Source: Uranotaenia lowii
Lineage: Eukaryota > Arthropoda > Insecta > Diptera > Culicidae
Reading direction: 5' to 3'
Assembly (NCBI RefSeq): GCF_029784155.1
Contig: NC_073692.1
Location: forward strand, 426,603,324-426,667,323
DNA: 64,000 nt
Part shown: one piece after another, positions 1-12,548 of the stretch
Position numbering within the stretch: position 1 is the first letter of the stretch
How the letters are laid out: every line of letters begins with the position of its first letter
The notes under the pieces: model-generated
What the model saw: only the letters and a program-made list of their open reading frames with translations
Database searches by the model: none
What the model was told of the DNA's origin: nothing
Position numbers and translations under genes: made by a program

Positions 1-2698
1 TTGAGAAAGTTGATCATTGAATCAATAAGTAGGTATTTGTATGTTAAAGTTTTGTCAAAAAAGTAACCAAATTGAAAAGCCCCTGAATAAGTCAAAATCA
101 GTTCTGAGTCATGTCAAACATTTATTAAATTAATCATGTCAAAAATTTATTTAATTGAGTGATTTTACTTCAAAATTAGCAATACACATTACAAAAGTTA
201 AGAAAGCGTATCCCAGACGTATCAAAATTCTATTCTTTTCTATTTGGTTTATTCATAGAGGATTCTAACCAGCTTGGTCATTCTTCCTCTTAAGAAAGTG
301 TGTACATTTCGTGGTATAAAAATTAAATGAATAAAATTTATGAAATCTGTAAAAAAAATTCTGGAATCAAAAATGTGAACTGTAACATTGACAAATCAGG
401 TCAAAAATCTGTGAAATTATTAATTTTTCATGATTTTGAAACCTTGCTCAACATCTCAATGAAATGATTTCATACGGAACTTTGAAAAAAAACTCTCTAA
501 ACATTTCAAATTGATTAATACATTTAAATTTTTGAAAAATGAACAAAATTTAGTGATAAACCTATTCATTAATTAATTGATTCATTAATTAATTAAACCT
601 ATTTCAATTTTGATTACCTTAAATAAAAAAAACAGTTTATGCAAGTAGATACGTGAATTCTTTTTATTTATCCTTTTCCAGTTTTGTAATTGTCATAAAT
701 TTGTCGTTATAATAAATGACGTAAAGCTCGGCATACTATTGTTATTACCAAAATTTTATTTGATTGCGACGTGCCTAAAAAATTGGCCCATTCAAAAAGT
801 TGCTCACCCTTGAGCTAAACATCTAAAAGGTCTAATGAATTGTTATAATTGAATGTTTTTTTTTTCATTACACTTTTGAAAAATAGCAATTTTTTCGATA
901 TTCTTTCAATAAACTTTATGTTAAAAGCTTTTAAAAAAATCGCTCTTCATACCGATTTTACAAATTTTATACGGAATACCGATTTTTTTGGGCTAGTAAA
1001 TACCGATTTTAACGGGGCATCGCTGTTTGTACCGCGTTTTTCATCAACACCTGTCATCAGCAATCATTGATCCAGTGTTCTCGGTTGCAAATTGGACACA
1101 AAGCATGGGGAGAATCAAAACAAAACATGTTTTGGTTCTGCGATATGAAGCTGGAGGAATGAATTTCGATGATCAGAATTTATTATTATTAACAATCCAT
1201 CTAAGAAAAAAGTCGAGAAATAAATTTATTTGTGAAAAGCCTTCCCGGGCCGCTTGAAATGCCTCGAGGGTTGCGTTTTGCTAATGCCTGGTTAAGAGTA
1301 CATATTTGTTTTTGGAGTATGGATTTCAAATCATTCTGTAACCTACTTAATTTTTTCTTCAGAAGCCACCAGCATCTTTTTTCCCTCAAGAAGCAACCAA
1401 GCAAAGTAATTGAATTCAATGTTTCATTTTTATGTTAATACCCTGCTGGACACAATACAGCTCTATCAGAAAGAGCGAGTACAAGAACGTACAAATAAAC
1501 TGCAGATTTTTAAGCATCATTAACAAGCTGCTTCAGATACGGTAATGTTAGTTGGTCCCACTGGCCCCCCGTGTTGAAAGCTGCGTTGGTCTCCCCATTA
1601 TTTTTGTGATTTTTTTTCCATCTTCCGTTCAGACGGTTGGTTTTTCCAGTTGTGGAGAGTCGGCTAACATCAACAACAGCCACCATCATCAACAGCATCG
1701 TCATCATCATTTGGTTCGCTCTCGTCGTCTCAACATCGTTAACTCCAAGCCATCCCCATTTGCCCCAGCGCAAGACCATGAGAAGGATCTCCTGATATTT
1801 CACAGTTCTAAGACGGCACTCCACCCTTATTTTTTCAAGGTGCTCATCTTTTCCGATCATCCGATAGATAGATACGGGGAATGATTTGGATTTTGACGTT
1901 TCCGGTGGAAAAGATGTGGAAAAATGCTCGATTTTTTTTATAATTTACCACCTTTTGCTCGCTAGTCTCGGTGTTTATCCGATTGATTTTTAGAGGAGCG
2001 TTTTTTTGAAACCGGTGCAAAGGTAAGATTTATTCGATGGAGCACTAATCAGGCGTGGATTAATGTGGGTTGCGAATGTTTCAGCTTTATACAGGTTTTC
2101 CCCGAAAAAAAAAACAAGAACCGGTTTTGCGATTCAGTCACCCTCTTCATTTAACTGACAGCTAGCTTCAGAACAGAACAGGATCTCAGAAAAGTGTCGG
2201 TAAAATGTTAACACTTTTATTTTTCGCCAGATACCTATTCCTAGAATTGACTTTCACTACTTCGAGGGATCCCATCCCTCTATTTGATTTTATCACTTGT
2301 ATTCGGGCATTTGACAAATTAATGAATTTTGAAAGATTTAAGGTATTTTTATAAAGCATTCAAAATTTAAAACCAAAATGGAAACGAAAATTAAATCAAA
2401 TGCTAAATGCTTACAACTTGACGATGTATGACAATAGACAGAGTGAATTTGGGGTCATTTTTGAATTTCTCAAACCCTGGTATCTAAAATGCTTCGTTTT
2501 GGTTCTAAACTCATCCGTAATTTTATATAGAATTTTTAGGTTACGTTTACATGAGTAAACTTTGACTGGGGAAATTCAATGTATTTTGTCATGAAAAATC
2601 AACATCAGTTTTATTTCTTGTTTGGACCAAGCCTACTTATGGTTTTGTGTCAATTTATAAATTCATAAAAGGAAATTTTCCACTGAACAACTTTTTCG
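1..2698. other. AT-rich non-coding stretch
   Basis: I see no supportable gene here. The sequence is AT-rich with short A/T runs and a small ATTAATTAATT-type palindrome near 571-598. Around 1660-1720 there is a CAN-type trinucleotide-rich patch giving a His/Gln-rich frame. This is typical of insect non-coding or UTR DNA, and the open frames over it (about 1510-1884, both strands) have no recognisable domain. Confidence 0.5.
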
Positions 2699-2942
2699 AG
2701 TAATCTAACTTCGTATCTTGTAAGCTAAAAAAGTTCTTAGCTGTTGAATGGAGGCACGTCTTTTGGCATTAAAAAACAATCAATACAATTGACATCACTG
2801 TTTTGCATAAAAAGTAGTCTAGTCATGCAATACCTCGCTAGGCAACAGGAGTGTCAATCGAATTGATTGTTTTCAATTCTAAAAGACATGTCCTTTTTCC
2901 ACAGCTCATAACTTTTTTATCTAATATGATTTGAGGTTACGG
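2699..2942. mobile_element. Foldback/MITE-like inverted repeat
   Basis: The two ends are imperfect inverted copies over about 100 bp each. Around 2699-2800 the + strand reads AAAAAAGTT, AGCTGT, GTCTTTT, AAACAATCAAT and ATTGACA in order, and the reverse complement of about 2845-2942 reads the same blocks. There is no coding capacity. I could not define a target duplication. It is probably an old non-autonomous DNA element. Confidence 0.55.
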
Positions 2943-3946
2943 TTTGTATTTTTCCAAACGTACGACTATGACTGTATTCGAAAACTTGTTAAAATTAGGG
3001 TAAGAGAGCACTTGAATTTTTTTTTTTGCTGGAAAAAAAAACACTTCTGTCATCAACGGTCACAGCCTACCGAGTCCGGTACAAACGAAAATATTGATCT
3101 GTAGAGGCTACACCCACACATCTTTAAAATGATGGAGGGAATTTTTTAAATTCATAGTGCTAAAACGCATTGTTTAGAAATTTTCAGTTCTTCCAAAGAA
3201 AATTGCTATGAGAAGAAAATTCATGCTCGAACCATTTCCTCTACGTTAATTGTTGATTTGGAGTGGCGTTAATTGGCATCGTTTTTTCTACGTGCATCTC
3301 GATCGATAAAGAAGTTAAGATGTATGTAATTGCAGCTTTACACTGACAATCAATCAGCGTGTCAATTACAGCATCCTGAGCAGCCTGACTCGGTCCGATG
3401 TAGGGCTGTTTAGTGGAAAAGTTTTCCTAAGACAGACGACTTGTGGGAATGCATGTGCATGTGACCTTGGTTTAGCGGTCCTAGATATCGCACTGAAGCT
3501 TCTCGAAGCATCTGTCCATGGAATGAACGATTCAGCCAGGCAAAAGCAGCAGCAGCAGCTAAAATGGTGTTACCAACCCTGCTTATCACCTGCAGACGGA
3601 GCCAGACAGCCGAATTAGAAATTTATAAGCTGCTTAACCGGGAGAGAGAAATGTGTCAGCCCACTCACCTCAACTTAGCTCACCTCATCTCGACTCACGT
3701 TTGCAACAAACATATGCCTAGGAATAAAGTCAAGAGCACCGGATGCAATTACATTAATTAAATCGTACAACCGGAAAATCCAACGCTTATTAGCGTTTCT
3801 CGGCAAAGCTTCACATATATAGGTTGGTTATTCAACATGGCAAACAAACTTTCTCTCGACGACGGTGTTAAAAGGATAATGCCACCCAGTTTGAATACAG
3901 TTAAAAACTATCCCGATTTTTTGTTTTCAGCGCTTTAAAATGGAAG
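2943..3946. other. Non-coding stretch
   Basis: No gene is supported. The 65-residue frame at 3564-3761 has no recognisable motif and no splice context. A short AGC-repeat (about 3548-3560) is the only simple repeat. Confidence 0.4.
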
Positions 3947-4167
3947 ATATAGATAACTATGTACTTTTCGCTCTCTAGTCTAGACTACGGCGTAAACTGA
4001 AGGCTCGGTAAAAAAGGTAAAAATGGTAGAAAAATGAAAATAGAAAGCTCTCACCAGTTCCTCAGAACAAATTTTAGGTTTTTTAGTGGCAGTTTGGTTT
4101 CGCAATTCATAGAAAATGTATAAAAAAATCATTGACTAGAGAGCGAAAACTACATAGTTATCTATAT
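3947..4167. mobile_element. 221-bp foldback element
   Basis: The first ~34 bp (ATATAGATAACTATGTA, one mismatch, then TTTTCGCTCTCTAGTC) recur as a reverse complement at 4134-4167. The interior is non-coding. This fits a small MITE with ~34-bp terminal inverted repeats. The flanks are A/T-rich, so no target duplication could be called. Confidence 0.65.
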
Positions 4168-7100
4168 TTAATTAATATAAGTAACGCAAATATGATCTGA
4201 TCGTAGATTAAAACATGCATTTTTTCAGTTGTTTTTTAGTTTACAAATCAATCCAATTGAAAACTAGCCTTGTCAAACACACATACGACATTTGAATTCT
4301 AGCTCCCCTCAGGGATCAAATTCAGACAAAGGCGATAAATTAATTTTACTAACAAATTCGTTTGGTGTCAAGAAAACGAAATTAAATAATGTTTAATAAA
4401 AAGTTTCTTGTAGAAATTTAATTGAAACTCGCTAAAAATATTCATTTTCAGTTTTTTTTTTAATAAACCTAAGGGTTATATTCAGAAAAAATCGAAAAAA
4501 GCCAAAACTACCAGATTTAAAAATCTAAATTCCAAAAAAAATCTTCCTTAACGAAAGTGAAGCTGAATTTTGTGCATTTAAACAAGCATCGTTCCTAAGG
4601 GGAAATTACAATTTTAGATATTGGTGCGCTAATGCGACGCAATTTTAGATAAATGTAAAAAAAAAACATATTAAAATTATCAAAAATCACAATCAAAGTG
4701 AATGTAAAAATATAAATTAAAAACAGTACAAATAAAACCTGAACTCGGAGTAAAATGAGTAGAGAATAGTTAATTAGAGCACAAAAACTTATAAAATTAC
4801 TATGTAAATCGATTAACAACAAGTGGGCGAAAGAAGATTCAGTTGACCAATTGTTGAACACAAGGCCGTAGGAAAAAACGGGGGAAGGTTTGGGTACAGT
4901 TTAATAAAAAACAAATCTCGATTGAATCGTGTATCAAGCCAAATGCAAAAAATATATATTTACAGTACCTGAACTTTTCTTCCCAAAATGAACAACAAAA
5001 ATCTTCGAAAACTCTGAATTGGAACAAAAATCTTAAACAAGCACATAATAAGAAAATTTTAAGCAGAACAAACATATTAAAATTTGCTTAAATCAGCAAG
5101 TAAAAACAAATAAGATATAAAAAATTCGCAAATCAAGCTTGTTTGATCTTATTTGAAATCTTGCATTGCATTGCATTGCATTTTCTTGTAATTTCGAATG
5201 TTATTAAAGGGTGTAGAATGCCATAAAAGGTCTTTTTTAAATGGTTTTCAAAAAAATTATAAAAATGTTTTTCACTGTTTTTTTTTTTTAAATCAAATTC
5301 TAAGTTTGTTGCATTTTTTCCCAGACTGGTAACTGAATTATAAAAATAGTTATTTAAAAAAAAATTGGTGGTTGTCCGAAAATTATTTTTGTACCAGGAG
5401 TGTTGGTTTAGGACAATAAAAGCAACATAAAGTTTGTAGGTGATTTTTTTAAGCTAATCCGTCATACTGGGTGAAGTTTTTGCGGCATCGAAAAATGTGA
5501 AAATTGGTACACCTATTGCCCGATTTTTTAAATTTTTTATGAGAATAAAAATCTTTTAAAAAAAACTGAACTGAATAACTTTACTAAACAATTTTAAAAT
5601 AAAAAATTAAGAAGTATTGTGGTATACAAATGTTGCATCTAACACTGCTGTTGCATGATGCCCCATTTGACGGTACCTCTGCATTGGCTGGTCCCTCTGC
5701 ACAGTCTGTCCCTATACCTTGACTCGTCTCTGTTCTGGCTGAACTTTCCTTAGCTGGTACACTGACTAACCGCAAGAATCTACACTGGCATCCTTCTCTC
5801 TCTATGCTGGTAGCTGGCGTACTGGCTATCTACAAGTCTGGAACAATGACAGTACGCCTCTTACCAACTCTTTGTTCCTCCAGGCGTGTCTAGGACCTTA
5901 ACCTGTTAGGATTAAAGATTCAACACAGGTTTAAGTGGTGAAATAATTTTTTTTTATTATAGAGACTTTATTCGTATTCTAAGGCTCTTACATAACTGCG
6001 ATCTACACTAGCGATTGCTAGTTCCACCAGCGGTCGTCAATACGTGAATTGCCCAATCGCGGGTTTCTACAGATAATCATTATTTTTCAAATCAAAACAT
6101 ACGGCAAACATATTTCATGCAAAGGAAACTAAAAACACACCACACAAAATCACCATAAAACAACTTTTTTCAACTTCAGTTCATATCTATACAATCAGAT
6201 TTTTTAACATAAGCTGGCACACTGATATTTGGACTTCGCGATTGATACATTTAAAAATTGATTGAAATGCATCCAGATTACTTGCATCGAAATGCAATTG
6301 GTGTTTTGTTGTGTTGGACGGATCTTGCGAGATTTCGAAATTGCAGCGCACGCGTTTTTCCCCCGTCTGTAAAAATCGTGTTTGTTAAATTGTTTGAAAT
6401 AGTGAAATATGTGAAATAGTGAAAAATTTCAACAGAAGCTAATAATAGATGACTCGTGGATGGGTCGTCTTAGTTTCGGTTGGAAGTGATTCAATAGCGC
6501 ATTCAAAAGTGTTTGTGAAACTGCAAGACGATATCGTGGAAAAATGAATAGGTTGTGGGATTTTCGTTTGCAGTTGAGGTTAACAGAAAAATATTTTCTA
6601 AATCACAATGTCCAAAGATGAAAAGTTTGAAATTAAGAATGAAAGTGCGTGTTGAGCAATTTTTATTTTGAGAGCAGCTGAAAAATTCATTTTAAAACGG
6701 ACGTGAATGCGGGAATTATTTGTGATTTAGTTTCCATTGAGCAAACGTCTTGAAGTTGTCTTGTTGCATACCGCGGATTACTGCGATTATGTAAATTGGT
6801 TAACTGTTTAGGACGAAAAAAGTGAGAAAACGTGTTTTTGTGGAAGGAAAGGGGTTAGTTTTTGATATTTTTTTTTTAATATACCTCCGGCCGAAGCAGT
6901 ACCGCAGTATCATCACTAATGATGATAGTGATTCCCAACGAGAGCCAAAACCCGGTGAGCCAATTCCAACCTTTCGTCTTTATATACTTTTCACTTATGC
7001 ACTAGTTGATGGTTTTTAAATGTTTGCATTTTCATAATGTTTTTTTTATTCATATAAGATTTACATTTTTAATAAGTAAACTGAATACAATCACCTACTT

Positions 7101-8438
7101 TAAAAACTGAAAGTTCATTATTTGCAAAGAGGTTTTGAAGTTATCTCACTATCAAATTCTCTTAAAAGGCTAAAATATTTGAAGAACCTTTCGAGCTCTT
7201 AACAGACCTCGATAGGTTTAATGTTCTATTAATGTTTCCGTTCCTTTTTTATTTTCAAGAGCGAGTAAAGGCGCTTTATCCTTGGTCTAAGACCAGAAAT
7301 GATTGTACACTGAAATCCAAAACAGTTCAACGCAGAAAATTACAAGTAAATTTAAAAAAAACTTTCATTGATTATATCAAATTTAAAAAAAGATTTTTAG
7401 TCTTAAGTTTTGTGATTTCTGTGTACCAAATAAATCATTTCCAGCCGATTGAAAAATGGCTCCAGTGATTGGTGAAGTTACTTAACATTTAGCATGTTAT
7501 TTTCATCACGGAGCATTTTTCTTAGCATGCTTCCAACGATCCCCTTTGAAACGTATGGTACTGGTGGTCCACGTTTCTTCCTGTTCCTGTGTTCCAGATG
7601 TCTTTGCGTTCTCTGCTCCATGGTAGGCCCAACCATTTTATGTTTTTGATCATTTTTATGTTTTTTATGTTAAAATGATCAAAAACATGAACAAAGACAA
7701 GACAAATAATAATACACGCTTATTATTCTTTGGGACTCAGACATAAGTTCTGGCTATGGAAGTACGATTAGTGATAAGTGATTAGTGATAAACTTGCACA
7801 CTGATATTTGGTCAGCTGTCTAAACGCGATTGGCAAATTATATACCTAGTAAGAAAAAGTGAAAAAGTGATTGAAAATTCAGGAAACGGATTTCGGTGAG
7901 TAAATGGGAACTGGAACGAATACCAAAAAGTGCCTTATTTCATTGGTAGCACTTGTGGTGATTTCGATGATGAACAATATGGTTAACATGCCAAAGTTTT
8001 GCGTACGCGAAAATTGGGTTGTAGAAAATGCCTCGCAAAGCAGCAAAAATTGGTTTCTGAGCGCTAATAATCCCTATCTTAGTCAAACAAAATTGTTTCA
8101 AATCTTAAATATGTTGTGTTTAGATAATTTTCTGTAGAAAATCTGAGGTGAGGCTTTCGGCAATCTCGTGATGTGTGGTTCGTTTAATTTAAACGCGAAC
8201 TTTATGGTTGTTCTTAGTGATGGAAGATATTTCTTGAGCATAATTTGACGTGGATTGTGGCTGGACTTCAGAGCAAGAGTCTGGTTTTGCTTCAGGTCAA
8301 GTGTGTGCGTATGACCCTTATGACGCATAAGCAAAGCGAATCGCAGCCTACTTCGTTTTTCTCAGTTTCCGATAGCCGGTGTTTGCATTGTCCAGCTTGC
8401 TATGCTGTTTAATTAGGAGAGCAATTGGGAAACATCTT
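4168..8438. other. Long stretch without supported genes
   Basis: AT-rich DNA with a TGCAT pentamer run near 5160-5181. An 18-bp-stem hairpin lies at about 7640-7689 (TGTTTTTGATCATTTT and its complement). The 16-bp string GCACACTGATATTTGG occurs at both ~6215 and ~7796. A GTGAGTAAAT donor-like site sits at about 7894. The small frames here show no domain and several start on non-ATG codons. Untranslated first exons of a host gene are possible but cannot be shown. Confidence 0.35.
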
Positions 8439-9261
8439 CACGGAGAAAAAAGTCGAAAGTTGTTCCAATTATTTCAGCTAATTATACCAATCATCAAGGT
8501 GTAGTTGATTTTTTAGCATTCAACTATAAATATAAAAGGTTCAACAACAAATTGCTGATTGTCCTTACGCAATCAACTACAAATATAGTAGATTCAACTG
8601 TAATTGATTCAATTGTAAATATGATAAATTCAACTACAATCGTATGATTGATTTTAGGCATTCAACTATATATATATATGTAGAATCAACTACAACCTGC
8701 TTATAGACCTCATGTAATTAACTATCAATATCATAGATTTAACTATAATGGTATAATTAATTCCACTCTAAACATAATAGATTCAATTACGATTGTATAA
8801 TTGATTTTAAACATTCAACTCATAAATATAATAATTTCTACTACTTTTATGATTAATTGCATCAAACTTTATTTTAACCAACATTTGAGTATAGTTGCGC
8901 ATGAGTGCAGAGAAAAACAGAAAAAAACGGCGGTAAATTCAATTCTCGTTAACGTGAATCCTTGGGAAATATTTTTCCGAAACCGCCATCGCTTAACCGT
9001 TTCCGATCGACCAAGGATTCCTGTGTGTATTCTCCTGGCAGCGGTTGTGGTGCTCGACCAACAGTTGGCCTCGTTTGGAAACCGCAACTGTCCACAAATC
9101 CGGCAGAATAGAAATTTTTTCAAAGGGGTAGTCGAAACCGATGGGAACCTCAACCTCAGCTGACCCACCTGACCGTTCGAAAAGTTTCTAGAAAAGTGCT
9201 CCCAACAGAACTCCCAGTCTAAGAAAACAGGCTACAATAAACGGCCGGCGACTTCAGCGGC

Positions 9262-9393
9262 ATGGAAAAAGTCAATTCTACTCGTAGCATGAAAGCGGAA
9301 GCTAGACATGATTCCAGGCAACAAAAAGGCCTCAAACAATTTCACCGGGAACATTCGAACGATGCTTCTAATCTGTCAGGGACGTCAAGTATG
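9262..9393 (+). pseudogene. Candidate first coding exon, split by a hAT-like insertion
   Basis: An ATG at 9262 opens 44 codons rich in Lys, Arg, Ser and Gln, running exactly to the hAT-like element at 9394. After the element and the repeated AGTATG, the sequence continues CTG|GTAAGG, a consensus splice donor. A 60-bp intron (18972-19031, ending TTATTATTTTAG) follows, then a second in-frame exon (19032-19127). The rejoined frame would give about 76 residues. I recognise no domain. Insect introns are often this short, which supports a real exon pair, but the frames are short and chance is possible. If real, the insertion lies 3 bp from a splice site and probably destroys the gene. Confidence 0.35.
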
Positions 9394-9751
9394 CAGGGCT
9401 GGTAGCGAGTCACTTTTTAGTGACTTGGTCACTTTTTTTGGGTCAGTCACTAAAAAGTCACTTTTTTCATGATTTGGTCACTAAAGTCACTATTTTCCGA
9501 AAAATGGTCACTTTTATCACCAAAAGTCACTTTTTTCACCGAAAATAAACCAATGAAAGAGTAATTTGAATTGACGGTAGTAACGGTAAATTACTTGATC
9601 AGCCAGTCAGAAATTTTTTTCGCCTCCGGCGGAATTTTGCCATGAATCACCCTTGGCTTTAGACATTTCGATCTACGACATTATTTGACGTTCATGAATT
9701 GAAACTAACTTTGATTGTAGATTTTAAATTTAAGTTCAATCAACCTTTTGT

Positions 9752-10008
9752 CGTATTACAGGACACGACACTTAACGTTCTTACAAAACGGAAAAAGGAT
9801 TCAAAAATTACCTTTTTTGTCGACCGGTTTCGGGCTCGATGTTGCCCATCTACAGGACGATGTCCGACTGATCACACGAAGATTTCTTCGTGTCGGACAT
9901 CGTCCTGTAGATGGGCAACATCGAGCCCGAAACCGGTCGACAAAAAAGGTAATTTTTGAATCCTTTTTCCGTTTTGTAAGAACGTTAAGTGTCGTGTCCT
10001 GTAATACG
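9752..10008. repeat. Near-perfect 257-bp palindrome
   Basis: The left arm 9752-9868 and right arm 9892-10008 are reverse complements with essentially no mismatches. A short central hairpin (ACGAAG / CTTCGT) is offset by a 7-nt bulge. The arms contain GTCGACCGGTTTCGGGCTCG and its complement. It lies just inside the left end of the hAT-like element. The overlapping open frames on both strands are mirror images of each other and not genes. It could be a foldback transposon or a recent inverted duplication. Confidence 0.85.
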
Positions 10009-12278
10009 TCGTGTGTTAATTGTGTAATTAAGTTCTTACGTTGGCACAATCCCGTTTAATATGAGTGCAACCTTTTGTATTGGAACTCAAAACTTGATAT
10101 ACAAAAACCCTATCTCGTCTTTAGAATGGGTTTTTATTAAGAAGTGTAACTAAGATTGAGATTGAAACGAACAATTTTTTTATTAAAAAAATATTTTATG
10201 TCATAACAAATGTTATGTTGATATGAAATATTCTTAAAAAAATTTTTTTTACTCAATTTTATTTCGTGTTTTTTGTTCTTCTAAATACTTAAAAAGGGTT
10301 TTAAAAATTTACACAAGGCCACAAAATTTACATTTTTCTTAGGTGCTATAAATTTAAACGGTAATTTCAACTAATTTGGGTTCCTCGAATCTAAATAAGT
10401 ATGCAATATTTCTATCAGCTTTTGTTATTAAAATGACTTTTGAAAATAATTAGAGATGTTTCTGCACTTTTTTTTTTTACATAAACTCAAATCAAAAACA
10501 TATTATTTAAAAATAAAAGTTTTATATGAACTGGTTATAGTGAAACATGTTTATTGAAAAAACTCTTCCTGAAATGATTTTAAAAACTGATATTTTTTAT
10601 TTCCATATTGTTTTTTCAATTTTCAAATAAATTTACCGAATTTTACTGTACAGTTTTTGTTTTCAATTTTCTTATCAACTTGCCGGATTTTTTTCAATCA
10701 AACTTTTTAAATTTTTAAGACATATTGTTAACAATTTTTTCCTTGTTTTAAAATTCTGAATTTTCGTGTTCTTCAACCATAAGCCTTTAACTCCAAATTT
10801 TTAATAATAAAATATAATTTCAACCTTCTGTTCTTTCAGGACTCAATCTTTTAATCAAAAGAGACAAAATACTCAGAGCTTGTAATTTAAAGCTTAAAAA
10901 CCTCCGATTGAAAATTTAAAAACTTTTTATTTATATTTTTTGGATGAAATCATGTTCTTTGGATCGATCATGATTTTAAAATTAACCTAAAAAGTTTGAA
11001 AAATTGTTCTAAGTAGATGGCCAGCGAACCGGGAAAACCGGGAAAAAACCGGGGATTGAAAATAGGACCGGGAAAACCTGGAAAAAACGGGAATTTCACA
11101 TCAAAACCGGGAAAATCATTCATAAATTATTTTTCACCGTATATGTATAAACCTATTATATCCGAAAATTCATTCCATTTTTTAATGGCGGAACTTTTTC
11201 TAGAAAACTTTACAATCTGTAGTTGTTTATTTCAGGATTATTAACCATTCAGGAAGAGCGGGAAAATGTTGTGATTCTATCTTCATAAGTAAAATGCCTG
11301 GAAAAATCAGGATTTTATATAAATTTTTGAATTCAGCGCATACATTTGTCGAACAAAGAAACATCGTAGAAAATTTCTTGACCATAAACTGTTTCACTAT
11401 TTAGCACGAATATTGTGAAGTCATAACGCGGTCAACTTATTTTCTGAAAAGCTATTTTTTTTTTAAAATCTTATGATGAAAGGTTGTTTTAAATAAATTG
11501 AACAATTAGATTTTTTTTACTTGACTACTGATTTTCAGCTGTTTTCAATTGAGTTTAAAAAGCCAAATTTATTCATAACTATACTTCAAATTTTCATTTG
11601 ATTTAAATAGAAATTCCAAAAAAATTAAATTTCATTGTTTGTTTTTTTTATGTACTAACTCACTAAAAATTATCAAAAACCATCAAAACGGAAGTTCAAA
11701 AATCAAACATAAAATTTCTGATAATCAACCTAACCTCGAAGTTCTTATTTGGTTTCGAAAATATTTGCTCATAAAATTCATCTAAATTTTTTCCCATGCG
11801 GGAGAAATGCCGGAAACGAAAAAAAAACTTAGATGTCACCATTTTATTCGGCTGATTGATAAACGCACAGAAGACAAAATATGTGACAAGATATTAAGTT
11901 TATGTTTGATACTTGTTTACATTTTTTTCTTAAACTAGTAGGATTTCAAATTGAAAAATCGAAAAAAACATGTATTTTTGAAAAAGGACTGAAAATTGAG
12001 ACTTAAATTAAGATAAATTTACCAGAATGTAGGTAAATAAATAGATTGAGGAATCTTGAGATCAGCGCATTCTAAATAAATTTTCAAGGTTTTCAAATCA
12101 AAAACATGATTCAGTATCCAATATGAGAACCGGAATAAAATTTCAGATTGCTTAGCATGAATAAGGTTCATCGGAATCTGTTTTAAGAAGTTTAGAAGTA
12201 AAATGTTGAAATATTAATCAGTCGATTTCAATAGTAAAAATCAGTATTTCAACTTCAAATTTTAAAAGTAATATAAAC

Positions 12279-12288
12279 ATAGCATCAT
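12279..12288. repeat. LINE target-site duplication, 3' side
   Basis: ATAGCATCAT here matches 17604-17613 exactly. The T run that follows (A-tail on the complement) marks the LINE 3' end. Confidence 0.8.
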
Positions 12289-12548
12289 TTTTTTTTTTCC
12301 TTTATTAAAAATATAAAAATAACATAAAGGCTCATTGGCGTTGACCATTACGGAGCCGAGAATCAAAGTGTAAATATGAAGGTATAAAAATTGAAACTGT
12401 ATAATTATCACTTGTTAACGATATTCAAAGCACTTTTTTTCTTGCTTGTAATGTCAATTGATTTTATAGCATCGTAAGTCAGCGATGATGATCCTTCAGG
12501 CATCTCGGTATTATCTCATCTCGTAATTTTCGGGTCAATTTCGAGTAG

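Noticed and set aside
6600..6960. Possible small exons (ATG at ~6608; segment ending at GTGAGCC near 6955)
   Set aside because: Candidate splice sites do not join in a convincing open frame and no domain is recognisable.
9699..10059. Three overlapping ORFs of 82-103 codons
   Set aside because: They lie in the palindrome, so the strands encode mirrored versions of the same sequence.
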